Assembly (NCBI GenBank): GCA_949383255.1
Contig: CASJPF010000030.1
Location: forward strand, 1 to 43,502
Length of the DNA: 43,502 nt
Direction of reading: 5' to 3'
Source: Lachnospiraceae bacterium
Lineage (GTDB): Bacteria > Bacillota > Clostridia > Lachnospirales > Lachnospiraceae
In this document: positions 1-8,681 of the stretch, piece after piece
Position numbering within the stretch: position 1 is the stretch's first letter
Layout: each line of letters opens with the position of its first letter
The notes under the pieces: generated by a model
Seen by the model: only the letters and a program-made list of their open reading frames with translations
What the model was told of the DNA's origin: nothing
Databases searched by the model: none
Translations under genes and position numbers: made by a program

Positions 1-43
1 AACCCGCGTCGTCTCACTGTCATACCCTGTCGGGAGTTTATCT

Positions 44-68
44 AACGTATGTTCATGAAACATACGTT
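44..68. terminator. perfect 10-bp hairpin, likely terminator
   Basis: AACGTATGTT (44-53) pairs perfectly with AACATACGTT (59-68) across a 5-base loop. On the plus strand it is followed by a T-rich tract at 71-75, as expected for an intrinsic terminator of a gene to the left of the window. The arms also resemble half of a Clostridial LexA box, but there is no adjacent promoter or gene to support that reading. Confidence 0.45.
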
Positions 69-150
69 CCTTTTTGTTGTCTCAAAAGACGGAATTTCCT
101 ATAAAGTAAGAAAACGTCCAAAAAGAAAAAACAGAAATAAGCATAAAAAG

Positions 151-193
151 ACCTTGCCGATATTCAGTTTCCATATCTGAAAATCAGCAAGGT
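151..193. terminator. 17-bp imperfect hairpin, probable bidirectional terminator
   Basis: Arms 151-167 and 177-193 pair over 17 positions with two mismatches and a 9-base loop. An A-run lies on the left (146-149) and a T-rich stretch on the right, so the stem could end transcription in either direction. Confidence 0.5.
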
Positions 194-531
194 TTCTCTA
201 TGCCATTGATGTAATTATCCAGTGCGTGATATTATAAATGTTGCCAAATCGTTGCCAGCACTTAAACAAATTTGTTTGCAATCCGTATAAACACTGACTT
301 TTTAAAGTCCATTTCATCACTCGAACTCTTCCCGAACTTTTTATCAGCAACTCTCAAATGCTGATATTTCCTACATTTCGGGTACGTGTATTTCGTAAAC
401 TATTGCTCTTTTCACACCGTTTTCAAAATTTTTAGTAGTAAATTAGTAGCAGTACTTAGTACCTACTACCTATATATCATCCATTGGCATGATGTAATCT
501 ACTTTTATCGTTACTCAAAACAGATAAGTTC

Positions 532-577
532 CTGTGGCTATCAGGCTGTCCCATAATGCCTACCACCCAAGCCACAG
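532..577. repeat. inverted repeat upstream of mobC-like gene (possible oriT)
   Basis: CTGTGGCT (532-539) is repeated inverted as AGCCACAG (570-577) with a 30-base spacer, ending about 20 bases before the mobC-like start codon. Transfer origins of mobilisable elements often lie directly before mobC and contain such dyads. The assignment is positional inference; no nic consensus was recognised. Confidence 0.3.
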
Positions 578-599
578 TCAAAACGAAAGGAGCATTACT

Positions 600-971
600 A
601 TGAGCAACAAACACAAAAATCCAACCATCAGCTTCAGAATTACCGATGCTGAACGCAAACAAATTGAAGCACGCATCCTTGCCAGCGGAATGATGAAGAA
701 GGATTACTTCGTGCGTTCCTGCATCTATAATCATATCTGCGTTGTCGGCAAGAAAGAAACTATATATCCTTTAGTACAAACCGTGAACGCATTGTACTTA
801 CAATTACTTGATATGCAAAAAGCATTTACTGCACCCGACCGAAATCCTGATGTACTTCCATCTTCCGATGACATTAATGATTTGCAAACCGAATACACGA
901 ATATGCTTACAGCTATTATTGACTTGCTTGATGGTGCAAAATATTTGTGGGAAGGTGTCCATCATGAGTAA
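600..971 (+). CDS. MobC-like mobilisation (relaxosome) protein
   Basis: A 123-residue protein, started at the ATG behind a good GAAAGGAG ribosome site at about 584-592; the longer open frame from 534 has no such site. The amino-terminal part (NPTISFRITDAERKQIEAR) is the ribbon-helix-helix type DNA-binding start seen in plasmid and ICE MobC proteins, and the rest is helical. Family members help the relaxase bind and open DNA at oriT during conjugative transfer. No relaxase gene follows, so this is probably an isolated part of a mobilisation module. It overlaps the next gene by 8 bases (ATGAGTAA), which suggests coupled translation. The dyad at 532-577 could be its target. Family assignment is fairly secure; activity in this context is not. 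Confidence 0.7.
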   Translation: MSNKHKNPTISFRITDAERKQIEARILASGMMKKDYFVRSCIYNHICVVGKKETIYPLVQTVNALYLQLLDMQKAFTAPDRNPDVLPSSDDINDLQTEYTNMLTAIIDLLDGAKYLWEGVHHE

Positions 972-1215
972 CATTCTTAATTTCCAATTTGGTATGTATG
1001 AACCTGCAACCGATTCCATCATTGTCAACACTGGTCAGAACTGTATTCTTGCTATCCCCTGCAAGGAATGCAATTCCACAGTCACCTTTAACAATCCAAG
1101 TGATATTATCTTTCTTTACCAGTTGGCAGAGGATTCTCCACTTACATACGCCAAGTTTGCATTGCAGCCAAATGGCTTGCAGGATTATGTAGATGCTATA
1201 AACAGATTTAATTAA
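964..1215 (+). CDS. small conserved mobile-element protein, unknown function
   Basis: An 83-residue protein whose start overlaps the stop of the mobC-like gene, so it is very likely co-translated with it. It carries a single C-x2-C pair (IPCKEC) near residue 35, too little for a zinc site by itself. There is no signal peptide and no membrane segment. I do not recognise a named family; similar small proteins accompany MobC in Clostridial mobile elements, so a role in mobilisation or its control is a guess from position. The gene is followed directly by a strong terminator, so the two plus-strand genes form a complete transcription unit. Confidence 0.6.
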   Translation: MSNILNFQFGMYEPATDSIIVNTGQNCILAIPCKECNSTVTFNNPSDIIFLYQLAEDSPLTYAKFALQPNGLQDYVDAINRFN

Positions 1216-1226
1216 CATATTACTTT

Positions 1227-1259
1227 CTATCTCCATCATTTTCCCAATGATGGAGATAG
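1227..1259. terminator. strong intrinsic terminator, 14-bp perfect stem
   Basis: CTATCTCCATCATT (1227-1240) pairs perfectly with 1246-1259 across a 5-base loop, followed by TTTCTT on the plus strand and preceded by AAAGTA read from the minus strand. It lies between the convergent mobC unit (plus) and the Schlafen-like gene (minus) and may serve both. Confidence 0.85.
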
Positions 1260-1292
1260 TTTCTTAATCCATTCCTGTGACATTCATTTGCA

Positions 1293-2813
1293 TTATTCTT
1301 TAAAATATACCTTATTTTTTGTTTTTCCGGCGCCCTTAAGGATATTGAGCTTTTCAGCTTTCAGCAGCAAACGGCTTGCCGTCTTTATCTCAACTTCCAA
1401 CAATTTTGCTGCAGCAGAACTATTTATTTCTTTATTTGTTTCCAAATAAATCAAAATAATCTGCATTCTTGCCCTTTCCAATTCGGACATTGATTCGGAC
1501 ATTGATTTGGACATTGATTCGGACATTTTCTCTTCTCTTTCAAACCCATCTCTAATGCGAATAATCGCATTCAAATATGTTCTTTCCTCATCCATGTCAA
1601 ATTCTGGCTCCGGCGAACCATTTTGTTTCAGTTCTCTTAATATTTTAGGAATGCCTGTTCCCTTTTTTTCAGATAAGTCAATCTCCTTAAACAATTCTCC
1701 GATTCTTCGGTTGCGGTATTTCCTTCCTTTCACCTTACCTGATGCAAAGCGCTCAAGATTAATCCATTTAGCAAGTCCGGGATAATTCAGTATCTGAATG
1801 CTGTCCACATATATACGGATTTCTACTGGTTCCGGCTCTCGGTAAGACTTATGAAACACCGCATTTACCAATGTCTCTTCCAATGCATTGTACGGATAAT
1901 TAAAATAGCGTTCTGCTTCTGCCTGACCTTGCACTTTTACAACTTTTTCCTCAATTACTGTTGTCTTGATATAATCCAAAGCATCCTGAACCTGTTTCCA
2001 TATCGGTCCTGTAAATGTTTTTTCCGTAAAATTATCAGACGCCTCAGCTTCTTTTGAATGAAATCTTATCAGCTCAATATATGCACCCGGAATCAGTTTC
2101 TCCGGGTGTTCCGTAAACATCAATACACCGATATTTCTAATATCCAACTCTGTATCCGTTTCATTTGCAACTTCCTGTGCAAGCAGCAGTTCCTCTAATG
2201 AGCTGCTATTCAATTCCATCACCAGACTGCTATTGCTTTTCCTGATAAAATCCTCAAGATACCCTCTCCTGATATTATCTATTTTCGCTTTTCTGTTTAC
2301 ACGGTCATCAAATGGAACGGAATTAAATTTGTCAAACAATTCAGAGATTTCATCCTGTTTTGCATCCGTAGTAAGCGATGCCGGTCTAATCCAGTATTTC
2401 AAGCTTTTGTCTGCTTTTTCACCATTTTGAACATACACGGATTTAGGCGCCTGATAAGGACCGCTATCACCTGCGGAACACCACAGATATATCAAATATG
2501 TTCCTTCATTCTTATAATCAACCACTTCTATTCTTGGAATGTACCGTGGAATAATCTGATTGCAGTACTGAAATATTTCCTGCTGGATAGAATCCAAATT
2601 TTCTTTCGGAACACCTTTTAGTGGAAATACCGGCATACCATTTTTCTCTTCCACTCCTATGACAATATATCCGCCATTGGTGTTATCATAGTCATTTGCG
2701 AAGGCACAAATAGAATGAATGATGTCATTTGGATTCCAACCCGTTTTATATTCTACACGGTCATGTTCAACGACACGCCCTTCTAACAAAGTTTCTATTT
2801 TTAGTGGTATCAT
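1293..2813 (-). CDS. Schlafen/AlbA_2-domain ATP-binding protein
   Basis: A 506-residue protein with three visible parts. Residues about 10-130 form an AlbA_2/Schlafen-type domain (VEYKTGWNPND, later GGYIVIGVEE), a fold linked to nucleic-acid binding or cleavage. Residues about 300-420 look like the GHKL-type ATP-binding domain of the RecG-C-like family (EETLVNAVFHKSYRE, then LNYPG). Residues about 440-506 are a winged helix. A tandem stretch rich in MSES and MSKS units separates the last two. Such proteins are common in bacterial accessory islands, often annotated as putative transcriptional regulators, and some are linked to defence. The ribosome site is weak (GAGGCGG, about 9 bases from the ATG). 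Its 5' end and upstream DNA are duplicated near 4003-4098. Exact role unknown. Confidence 0.75.
   Translation of the reverse strand: MIPLKIETLLEGRVVEHDRVEYKTGWNPNDIIHSICAFANDYDNTNGGYIVIGVEEKNGMPVFPLKGVPKENLDSIQQEIFQYCNQIIPRYIPRIEVVDYKNEGTYLIYLWCSAGDSGPYQAPKSVYVQNGEKADKSLKYWIRPASLTTDAKQDEISELFDKFNSVPFDDRVNRKAKIDNIRRGYLEDFIRKSNSSLVMELNSSSLEELLLAQEVANETDTELDIRNIGVLMFTEHPEKLIPGAYIELIRFHSKEAEASDNFTEKTFTGPIWKQVQDALDYIKTTVIEEKVVKVQGQAEAERYFNYPYNALEETLVNAVFHKSYREPEPVEIRIYVDSIQILNYPGLAKWINLERFASGKVKGRKYRNRRIGELFKEIDLSEKKGTGIPKILRELKQNGSPEPEFDMDEERTYLNAIIRIRDGFEREEKMSESMSKSMSESMSELERARMQIILIYLETNKEINSSAAAKLLEVEIKTASRLLLKAEKLNILKGAGKTKNKVYFKE
1481..1528 (-). repeat. four tandem 12-bp repeats inside the Schlafen-like gene
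   Basis: The unit ATTCGGACATTG (plus strand) occurs at 1481, 1493, 1505 (one change) and 1517 (last base differs). It encodes the MSES/MSKS linker. Because the unit is a multiple of three, copy-number change would lengthen or shorten the linker without shifting the frame. Confidence 0.9.
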
Positions 2814-2866
2814 TTAGTTAGCCGCCTCACTCTCTGCTATAAATTATTCATTACAAACATTTGATT
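2767..2866. repeat. direct repeat, copy 1 (5' end of Schlafen-like gene plus upstream DNA)
   Basis: This stretch spans the first about 15 codons of the Schlafen-like gene and its leader. It is closely matched by 4003-4098 in the same orientation, with scattered substitutions and a 4-base gap. The two copies flank the truncated gene at 2988-3953. Confidence 0.75.
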
Positions 2867-2987
2867 TTTTATATCTCCATTACCTTTACCATCATAATTC
2901 TAAGCAAAAATCCAATATACAACCATTGCCTTTCACTGCTTTAAATAAAATTCTGTTTCTTTGCAACATAAATTACGCCATTTCATT

Positions 2988-3953
2988 TTAGAAGAATTCC
3001 TCTTGGAACAAATCATCATCATCCATCTCTGCTCCAGTACCAATTACAAGATTATCAATATATTCATCAAATGAATCTGTCACAAATTTCTCCCATAATC
3101 CATACGCTTTCATTTTTTCTGCAATCTTCGTTACCGGTACCTTAGTTGAAAAAGTATCATTAAATAACGATGTCAAATTCTGTATTGTCATGCTTCCATG
3201 TTTTTCAACCAACCATTTGCATATTAACCCAAAATTAAGCTCACTGTATTCTCTACACAAAATCATTCCGCCTGATACCTGCAAAGAAGCAATTCCGTCC
3301 TGTTGTCTAAATATACAATTACACATCCATTCATTATTTTGTAACTTTTCTGCGCAATCTAACTCGGACAATGTATTCCATAAACTATGTGCATTATAAT
3401 ATTTATCTTCACAAGCAACCACCCATTCCTGAAGTCTTTTCACATCACTCAAAGTAATCCCATATTTATATTCCACTTGTGAAATTGACATCAAAATCTT
3501 TGGTGCTACCTCAATATATTCTAAATCCATTTTCTTTTTATATACTGCTGAATTGAAAGCAGACAAATTCACAAGCCGACGGTCTAACTCATTCAAATTT
3601 ACAATATCATCCGAAAATACTTCGGCATCAAAATAACTCACTACAGAACTATATATATCATTATATGCATATCCCATATTTAATGAATATCCAATTCTTT
3701 TAAAGGCAGCACTGTTAAATGCATCTGCCGAAGAATTAACACATACTCTTTGAAATTCTCTTTCAAGCTCATCTGTAAACCAAAAATTCTTAATTGCTAA
3801 TACCTCTTTGAATGCGACAACATCTTTTTCATCAATTGCCGGTACATCAATAGCATACATACCCTCTGCATAATAATTAGCCAATGCTCCCGTAATTGTA
3901 GGATTTCCTTGTGCGCTTTCTTTTCTGACGCCAAACCATTCCTCATATGTTTT
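2988..3953 (-). pseudogene. 5'-truncated gene of unknown function
   Basis: The frame codes plausibly from 3953 down to a stop at 2988. A TGA at 3954-3956 precedes it, and there is no ATG or ribosome site near the beginning. The first possible start is a TTG at 3884 (298 residues), but the 23 codons before it (TYEEWFGVRKES, then GNPTITGALANYY) also look like real protein. I therefore read it as a gene that lost its 5' end. The product is acidic, without membrane segments or any motif I recognise, and ends in an acidic tail (MDDDDLFQEEFF). It lies between two copies of a direct repeat, which suggests insertion or duplication-deletion in this island. A functional protein starting at TTG cannot be excluded. 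Confidence 0.5.
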
Positions 3954-4002
3954 TCAAATATCATATAGATTTCATGCTATTTTATACTCTACACAATTAT
4001 GT

Positions 4003-4098
4003 TAAACAACACGCTATCTAACAAAGTTTTTATTTTTAATAGTATCATTTAGCCGCCTCGCTCCCTGCTATAGATTATTCACAGTAATCATTTCTTTT
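4003..4098. repeat. direct repeat, copy 2 (relic of the Schlafen-like gene start)
   Basis: This is the second copy of the repeat at 2767-2866. Read on the minus strand it still encodes MILLKIKTLL, matching MIPLKIETLL of the intact gene, then falls into stop codons. It is the decayed 5' end of a second copy of the Schlafen-like gene. The rest of 3954-4184 holds no gene. Confidence 0.7.
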
Positions 4099-4184
4099 AA
4101 TAAAACAACGTCTGTGTTCTTCATTTCCCATATAATCTGCATTATCTTTACTTTGTTGCTCTGACAAAACGCTCGAAAATGAAA

Positions 4185-6665
4185 CTATTCTCCCATATAC
4201 CTTCTACGATAATATTCCATAGTACGATACTCAAGAATATCCTTCATATGCTTCTTAAATGCTTCATTTCCCATTACTACTTCCATATCATCTCTAATCG
4301 CAATAGCATAGCCCTCTTTGTCAATAAAGAACCCTTTTCCAGACGCTTTCAAAAATTTAATCGGCATACTCTTCGCCTTGCTTAGATGCTGTTTATCTGT
4401 CATCTTTTTATAATCAGCATAAGATATATCCGTTGCAAAATCCTTCCAATTTTTTCCATAATCAAAAAATTGTTTCCATGCCACCAATACATCTTCGTCT
4501 TTAACTGCCAGTCTTATATCACCGTCATGATAAAAACTATATAAAATTGGCATCTTATAAACTTTTTGCATATCAGTAGTTTCGATCAATGAGAGAAATT
4601 CTCTCCCTATTCCTGAGCATAACACTTCCTCATCCACAGATAACGCTTTCACTTCATACAAAAAATCCATATACCTTCTGAAAGGATTTTCCTTTGCATG
4701 TTTCATACAATATTGATAAATATCATCATCCATGTATGTGAACAACTCCATACGGGTCGGAACTTTACCATCTAACAGTTCCCTCACTCTGCAAAATTCT
4801 CTTTTAATACGTTCTTTCACGGAAAACGATTTCTTATCCAGTTCCTTGAATAAATCAATCAGCCGCATGTCAAAATCCACACTACAATCATCTGGATACT
4901 CCATGTCGGTGTAATTGCAGGACATCTTTTCTCCAAAATTCTTCCCGCCACTTAAAAACAGTGGTGTACATCCTGCTTTTTCATAATTACCAATAAAGTC
5001 TAATACATTGAGATACTCCTTACCTTTACTGGTACGAAGTCCACGCCCTAACTGTTGTAAAAATACAATGGCTGACTCCGTTGGTCTTAAAAACATCACC
5101 ATGTCAAGAGACGCGATATCTACCCCTTCATTAAACATATCCACTGAAAAAATGACTCTTATCTCTTGATTCTTCAGTCTTTCAATCGCTTTATCCCTAT
5201 CTTCTGAGAACACGCCTTCTGCATTGCTATATACTGCAACGGACGCTATACCTCTTTTGCAAAATTCCTTTGCCATTTCCTCAGCGTGCTGTCTGGAACA
5301 GCAAAAACCAAGCGCTCTCTTAGAACGATATTTCATATAGTACTTATAAATCAAATCGTAGCGCTTTACATTTCCAATATAAGTTTCATTCAATTCCTTT
5401 TCATCATAACGGCCTTTTACAAGATGCAATGATGAGTAGTCCGTTTCATCATAAATACCGTAATAATGAAACGGAACCAGTATCCCTTTGTTGATTGCTT
5501 CCTTTAATGAAATTTCATACGGCACATTATAATCACAGATTTCATAAATGTTTTTGCCATCCATTCTTTCAGGTGTAGCCGTAAGCCCCAGCAAAAACTG
5601 TGGTTTAAAATAATTCACAATCCTTTGGTATTGGTCATTCACCGCATGATGAAATTCATCAATAACGAGATAATCAAAATAGTCCGGTGCAAAGAAATCT
5701 TCTGTCAGGTATTCGCTTCTTCCAAGTGTTGCTACCGATGCAAAAATCACTGACTTATCCGTGTCTTTCTGTTTTCCATGAAAGAAACCATAGTCATCAG
5801 AATTTCTTACATTCTTAAACGATACCGCTGCCTGTTTTAATATTTCCTCTCTATGAGCCACAAATAATACGCGCTCATACTTTGCGGAATCAAATGCAGC
5901 CAAATAGGTCTTTCCTACGCCCGTAGCTGCCTGCACCAATCCCTTCGCAGCACCTTCTGACCTGCTATCCTCCAATGCATACAAAGCTTCAATCTGTGCC
6001 CCTCGTGGCTGAAACAACACTTCAACTTTCGTATCGACACCATCATCCAAAGCATCATATTTCGCTAGGTCTTTTGCTACAGCCGGCTTATGCCAGTTCT
6101 TGGAATATCTTGTAAGTTCCTCGTCATCAATTATAATAGAATGATTTTCAAATAAATCCGAAAATGTGTCATAAAATAAATTGAAATTTTTCTTATCATC
6201 CAGACTATTAAAGCGATAATTCCATTCTATTCCGGAAGTCAATGCGCTTCTTGAGATATTGGAAGAACCGATAAATATTTCTTCAGAATTTTCATAATGA
6301 AATATATATGACTTCGGATGAAACGAGCGTTCTTTATCATTATAAAATCTCAAATCCACCCTGCTGCCCAATTCTTTTTTTATCAGGCATAAAGCTGACG
6401 GCTGCGTAATTCCAAGATAATTTCCGGTAAGAATCCTCACCTGTGCCCCACGATCCAAAGCTGCTTTCAAATCCCTCAGAATCATTCTCACTCCTGATTC
6501 CATAAGGAACGAAACAATCATGTCAATCTTTTTTGCTTTTAGCATACTCATTTTTAACTGGTAATATAAAAAACGATTTCTATTTTTATCGCCAGTCATG
6601 ACATCTGTGTATTCTATTCGTGGTTCACCAATCTCTACTTTTTCCGCAAAATCAGATTGAGCCAT
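4185..6665 (-). CDS. PLD-nuclease/DEAD-type superfamily 2 helicase fusion
   Basis: An 826-residue protein, started at the ATG with GAGGGGA 8 bases upstream. Residues about 20-190 form a phospholipase D-like domain (FHPKSYIF with HxK near 117, GSSNIS near 133). Then comes a superfamily 2 helicase core: Walker A ATGVGKT near 247, Walker B DEFHH near 336, motif III GLTATPER, and motif VI QQLGRGLRTSKG. A carboxy-terminal region of about 200 residues of unknown fold follows, as in other SSL2-like helicases. PLD-helicase fusions of this kind occur in restriction and phage-defence loci, where the PLD part may cut DNA. The gene overlaps the upstream methyltransferase by 31 bases and is the last gene of the XRE/PP-loop/methyltransferase/helicase operon. 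Domain calls are secure; the role is inferred. Confidence 0.9.
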   Translation of the reverse strand: MAQSDFAEKVEIGEPRIEYTDVMTGDKNRNRFLYYQLKMSMLKAKKIDMIVSFLMESGVRMILRDLKAALDRGAQVRILTGNYLGITQPSALCLIKKELGSRVDLRFYNDKERSFHPKSYIFHYENSEEIFIGSSNISRSALTSGIEWNYRFNSLDDKKNFNLFYDTFSDLFENHSIIIDDEELTRYSKNWHKPAVAKDLAKYDALDDGVDTKVEVLFQPRGAQIEALYALEDSRSEGAAKGLVQAATGVGKTYLAAFDSAKYERVLFVAHREEILKQAAVSFKNVRNSDDYGFFHGKQKDTDKSVIFASVATLGRSEYLTEDFFAPDYFDYLVIDEFHHAVNDQYQRIVNYFKPQFLLGLTATPERMDGKNIYEICDYNVPYEISLKEAINKGILVPFHYYGIYDETDYSSLHLVKGRYDEKELNETYIGNVKRYDLIYKYYMKYRSKRALGFCCSRQHAEEMAKEFCKRGIASVAVYSNAEGVFSEDRDKAIERLKNQEIRVIFSVDMFNEGVDIASLDMVMFLRPTESAIVFLQQLGRGLRTSKGKEYLNVLDFIGNYEKAGCTPLFLSGGKNFGEKMSCNYTDMEYPDDCSVDFDMRLIDLFKELDKKSFSVKERIKREFCRVRELLDGKVPTRMELFTYMDDDIYQYCMKHAKENPFRRYMDFLYEVKALSVDEEVLCSGIGREFLSLIETTDMQKVYKMPILYSFYHDGDIRLAVKDEDVLVAWKQFFDYGKNWKDFATDISYADYKKMTDKQHLSKAKSMPIKFLKASGKGFFIDKEGYAIAIRDDMEVVMGNEAFKKHMKDILEYRTMEYYRRRYMGE

Positions 6666-7228
6666 TTTTCTTCCCCTCTTCCCGGTCGTACATCCGAAGT
6701 TATCCATTGCTCTTGTATATGCAAATTATCTATTTCAGACAAAAAATCTTTCACAGTTTCCTCTGTCATATCTGTAAAAAATCTTTCGTTTCGTTCACCT
6801 GCAAATATTCCATATTTAAAAGATGTATAAATAATTCCATTCTCTTTTAACGCAACTGCCATTTTTCGCATTACCTTCATCAATTCGACAGTAGATAAAT
6901 GCAATATAGAAGAACATGCCCAAATGCCATCATATTTTTCTGCTTCTGACAATTCCTCAAAATACATATTTTTCACTTCAATACCTGCGTATTCACTAGC
7001 CAGCTTACACAACTCTTTTGATCCATCAATCGCATCTACATGATACCCCTTCTCCAAAAAATACTTTGTATCACGTCCGGAACCACAGCCAAAATCAAGT
7101 ATATACGAGCTTTTTCTCAACCTTGCCAAAAAACGTTCCTGCATTATGCTAAATTCAATATTTACTGTATTTTTATAAAATTCGTCAGCATGATTATCAT
7201 AATATTCAAGAGTACTATTGTGTTGCAT
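6635..7228 (-). CDS. class I SAM-dependent methyltransferase
   Basis: A 197-residue protein, started at the ATG behind GGAAAGGAA; a start 8 codons earlier has no ribosome site. Motif I is clear (LDFGCGSGRD, about residues 43-52), followed by the acidic residue of strand 2 (VDAIDGS) and a motif IV-like region (YDGIWACSSILHL). There is no target-recognition domain and no NPPY or PC motif, so it does not look like a normal DNA adenine or cytosine methylase. The substrate could be a small molecule, RNA, or a base made by the neighbouring PP-loop enzyme. It starts 30 bases after the PP-loop gene and overlaps the helicase gene by 31, so the three are almost surely co-transcribed. Confidence 0.85.
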   Translation of the reverse strand: MQHNSTLEYYDNHADEFYKNTVNIEFSIMQERFLARLRKSSYILDFGCGSGRDTKYFLEKGYHVDAIDGSKELCKLASEYAGIEVKNMYFEELSEAEKYDGIWACSSILHLSTVELMKVMRKMAVALKENGIIYTSFKYGIFAGERNERFFTDMTEETVKDFLSEIDNLHIQEQWITSDVRPGRGEEKWLNLILRKK

Positions 7229-7258
7229 AATATTCCTTTCCAGCTTAATCATTAGTAT

Positions 7259-8452
7259 TTATGGGCTTTGTATCTTAGCTCCGACTATTTGAACGCTTTT
7301 CCGGTTCGTTGCAAGAAAAGTTCGCCACTTTCGCGATTCATCCGGCATATAAATTCGAGATAAGAACTGCGCCCTCTGAGTATTGTTAGGACAACACCAA
7401 CACCCCACTCTATCATATCCCAATCTATACGCATCATTAAAATCTACATTTTCCGAAAACATATACAACCAAATATCAGCATCTTTCCAAAAGAAAATTG
7501 GTGATGCTACAGTTTGCTGTTGTATTTTTACAGATTCCGCATCATCTTCTACTCTATTATACTTACTTCGACTAACCGATTCTGACTTTCTTATTCCATA
7601 AAAAGTTAAAATCTGTTGATTTCTATATAAACTGTTAATCACCCTTGTAATCGGTCCAGTCTTGAACATCGAGCAGCACCATCTCATCATCCGGGCTGGA
7701 GGTCCTATATCTTCACAAACATCATAAAAGACTTGCTCATCATTCCTTGCCGTCAGAAAAATTGCCTGCGGATGATTTTGTCTATATCTCTCTGCATATT
7801 TAACCGTACTGGGAAATTCTAAAGTAGTATTTCCAAATATATGTACTAGGCTTGGATTACTCATCGCTTTAACCACGATATCCGCAGTAACTGTAGAATC
7901 TTTACCGCCGGAAAATGATATTACTATTTTTTCTTCATCAAATTTAGATGCCACCTTACGAACAAATTCATAAGCTTCGTTTTTCAAATAGTTCAGCCGT
8001 TCCTTATTTGCCTCAACAAAATTTGACATATGCATTTCAAAATATTTATAGCTATTATCATTTTTGTACTGGTTAAGTTTATTAATCAATTTATCTGTAT
8101 CAGCAAGCTGGAATGTTTTACTTGATACCGAGACACTCTTTCCGTCCACATAATATCTGCTGTTTGCAGCCCATACCGATTTTGTAATAAATTCGTTTGG
8201 TTCTTTATCAAGCAAAAGTTCTAATAGCAGTCTTTCTTCCGGAAACACTGGTCTAAGATCCGCCGATAAATGTTTTATATTTTCTCCACATAATGGACAT
8301 ATACCTTTATCTGCCTGATTAACATTCTGAATTATTGGCGTTTGACAGTGTACACACCAATGAATTTCTACCGGAATATCTTCCACAGTAGTTTCACTGC
8401 AAACGGGACATATCGTATCATTGGTTTCAATGTTGCAATTTCTGCACCACAT
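7259..8452 (-). CDS. PP-loop ATPase, PAPS-reductase/DndC superfamily, with zinc ribbons
   Basis: A 397-residue protein. The amino end has paired cysteines (C3/C6, C15/C18, C33/C36, C52/C55) typical of two zinc ribbons. The PP-loop SFSGGKDST lies at 179-187, and later cysteine motifs (RWCCSMFK, VGCWCCPNN) could hold an iron-sulfur cluster or zinc. PP-loop enzymes adenylate a substrate using ATP; relatives include PAPS reductase and DndC/SspD, which work in DNA phosphorothioation. No assimilatory sulfate genes are nearby, whereas a methyltransferase and a nuclease-helicase are, so a nucleic-acid modification or defence role is more likely than sulfate reduction. The protein ends soon after the last cysteine motif, and may be shorter than relatives with a longer tail. 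It lies 31 bases after the XRE gene. Confidence 0.85.
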   Translation of the reverse strand: MWCRNCNIETNDTICPVCSETTVEDIPVEIHWCVHCQTPIIQNVNQADKGICPLCGENIKHLSADLRPVFPEERLLLELLLDKEPNEFITKSVWAANSRYYVDGKSVSVSSKTFQLADTDKLINKLNQYKNDNSYKYFEMHMSNFVEANKERLNYLKNEAYEFVRKVASKFDEEKIVISFSGGKDSTVTADIVVKAMSNPSLVHIFGNTTLEFPSTVKYAERYRQNHPQAIFLTARNDEQVFYDVCEDIGPPARMMRWCCSMFKTGPITRVINSLYRNQQILTFYGIRKSESVSRSKYNRVEDDAESVKIQQQTVASPIFFWKDADIWLYMFSENVDFNDAYRLGYDRVGCWCCPNNTQRAQFLSRIYMPDESRKWRTFLATNRKSVQIVGAKIQSP

Positions 8453-8483
8453 AGTACACCGTCCTCATCTTTCTTCTGTATCA

Positions 8484-8681
8484 TTATTCATAGCTGATAA
8501 TATCATTCACACTGCATTCGAGATATGCACACACCTTCTCTAAAACTTTATTAGAAACCGGCTCACCCTTTCCCATTTTGGCTACAGTTGCAGAACTCAA
8601 TCCTGCGTGTTCAACCAAATCCTGCTTTTGCAATCCTTTTTCTAACAATATTTTCCATAATCCTATATATGATACCGTCAT
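8484..8681 (-). CDS. small XRE/Cro-family transcriptional regulator
   Basis: A 65-residue helix-turn-helix protein that is little more than the DNA-binding domain: KQDLVEHAGLSSATVAKMGKGEP covers the two recognition helices, followed by VLEKVCAYLECSVNDIISYE, typical of this group. It is the first gene of the operon that continues with the PP-loop ATPase, and probably binds its own promoter in the AT-rich 8682-8886 gap, keeping the system under autoregulation. Small regulators like this often head restriction-modification and defence operons. The ribosome site is modest (GAGGT, about 9 bases from the ATG). Confidence 0.85.
   Translation of the reverse strand: MTVSYIGLWKILLEKGLQKQDLVEHAGLSSATVAKMGKGEPVSNKVLEKVCAYLECSVNDIISYE

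Larger units (their letters stand above)
1..599. other. gene-free left region with two hairpins and an oriT-like dyad
   Basis: No convincing gene was found in this stretch. It holds two terminator-like hairpins (44-68 and 151-193), AT-rich sequence with clustered TAGTAG and CTACT motifs around 432-472, and a dyad just before the mobC-like gene (532-577). The position before a mobilisation gene suggests the end or transfer origin of a mobile element, but no recombination site could be defined. Confidence 0.5.

Noticed and set aside
44..68. LexA-like operator in the left hairpin
   Set aside because: The arms resemble GAAC-N4-GTT(T/C), but the perfect stem with a T-rich tract is better explained as a terminator and no promoter or SOS gene is adjacent.
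7259..8452. Assimilatory PAPS reductase (cysH)
   Set aside because: It lacks the short cysH layout and sulfate assimilation neighbours, has zinc ribbons, and sits in an operon with methyltransferase and nuclease-helicase.
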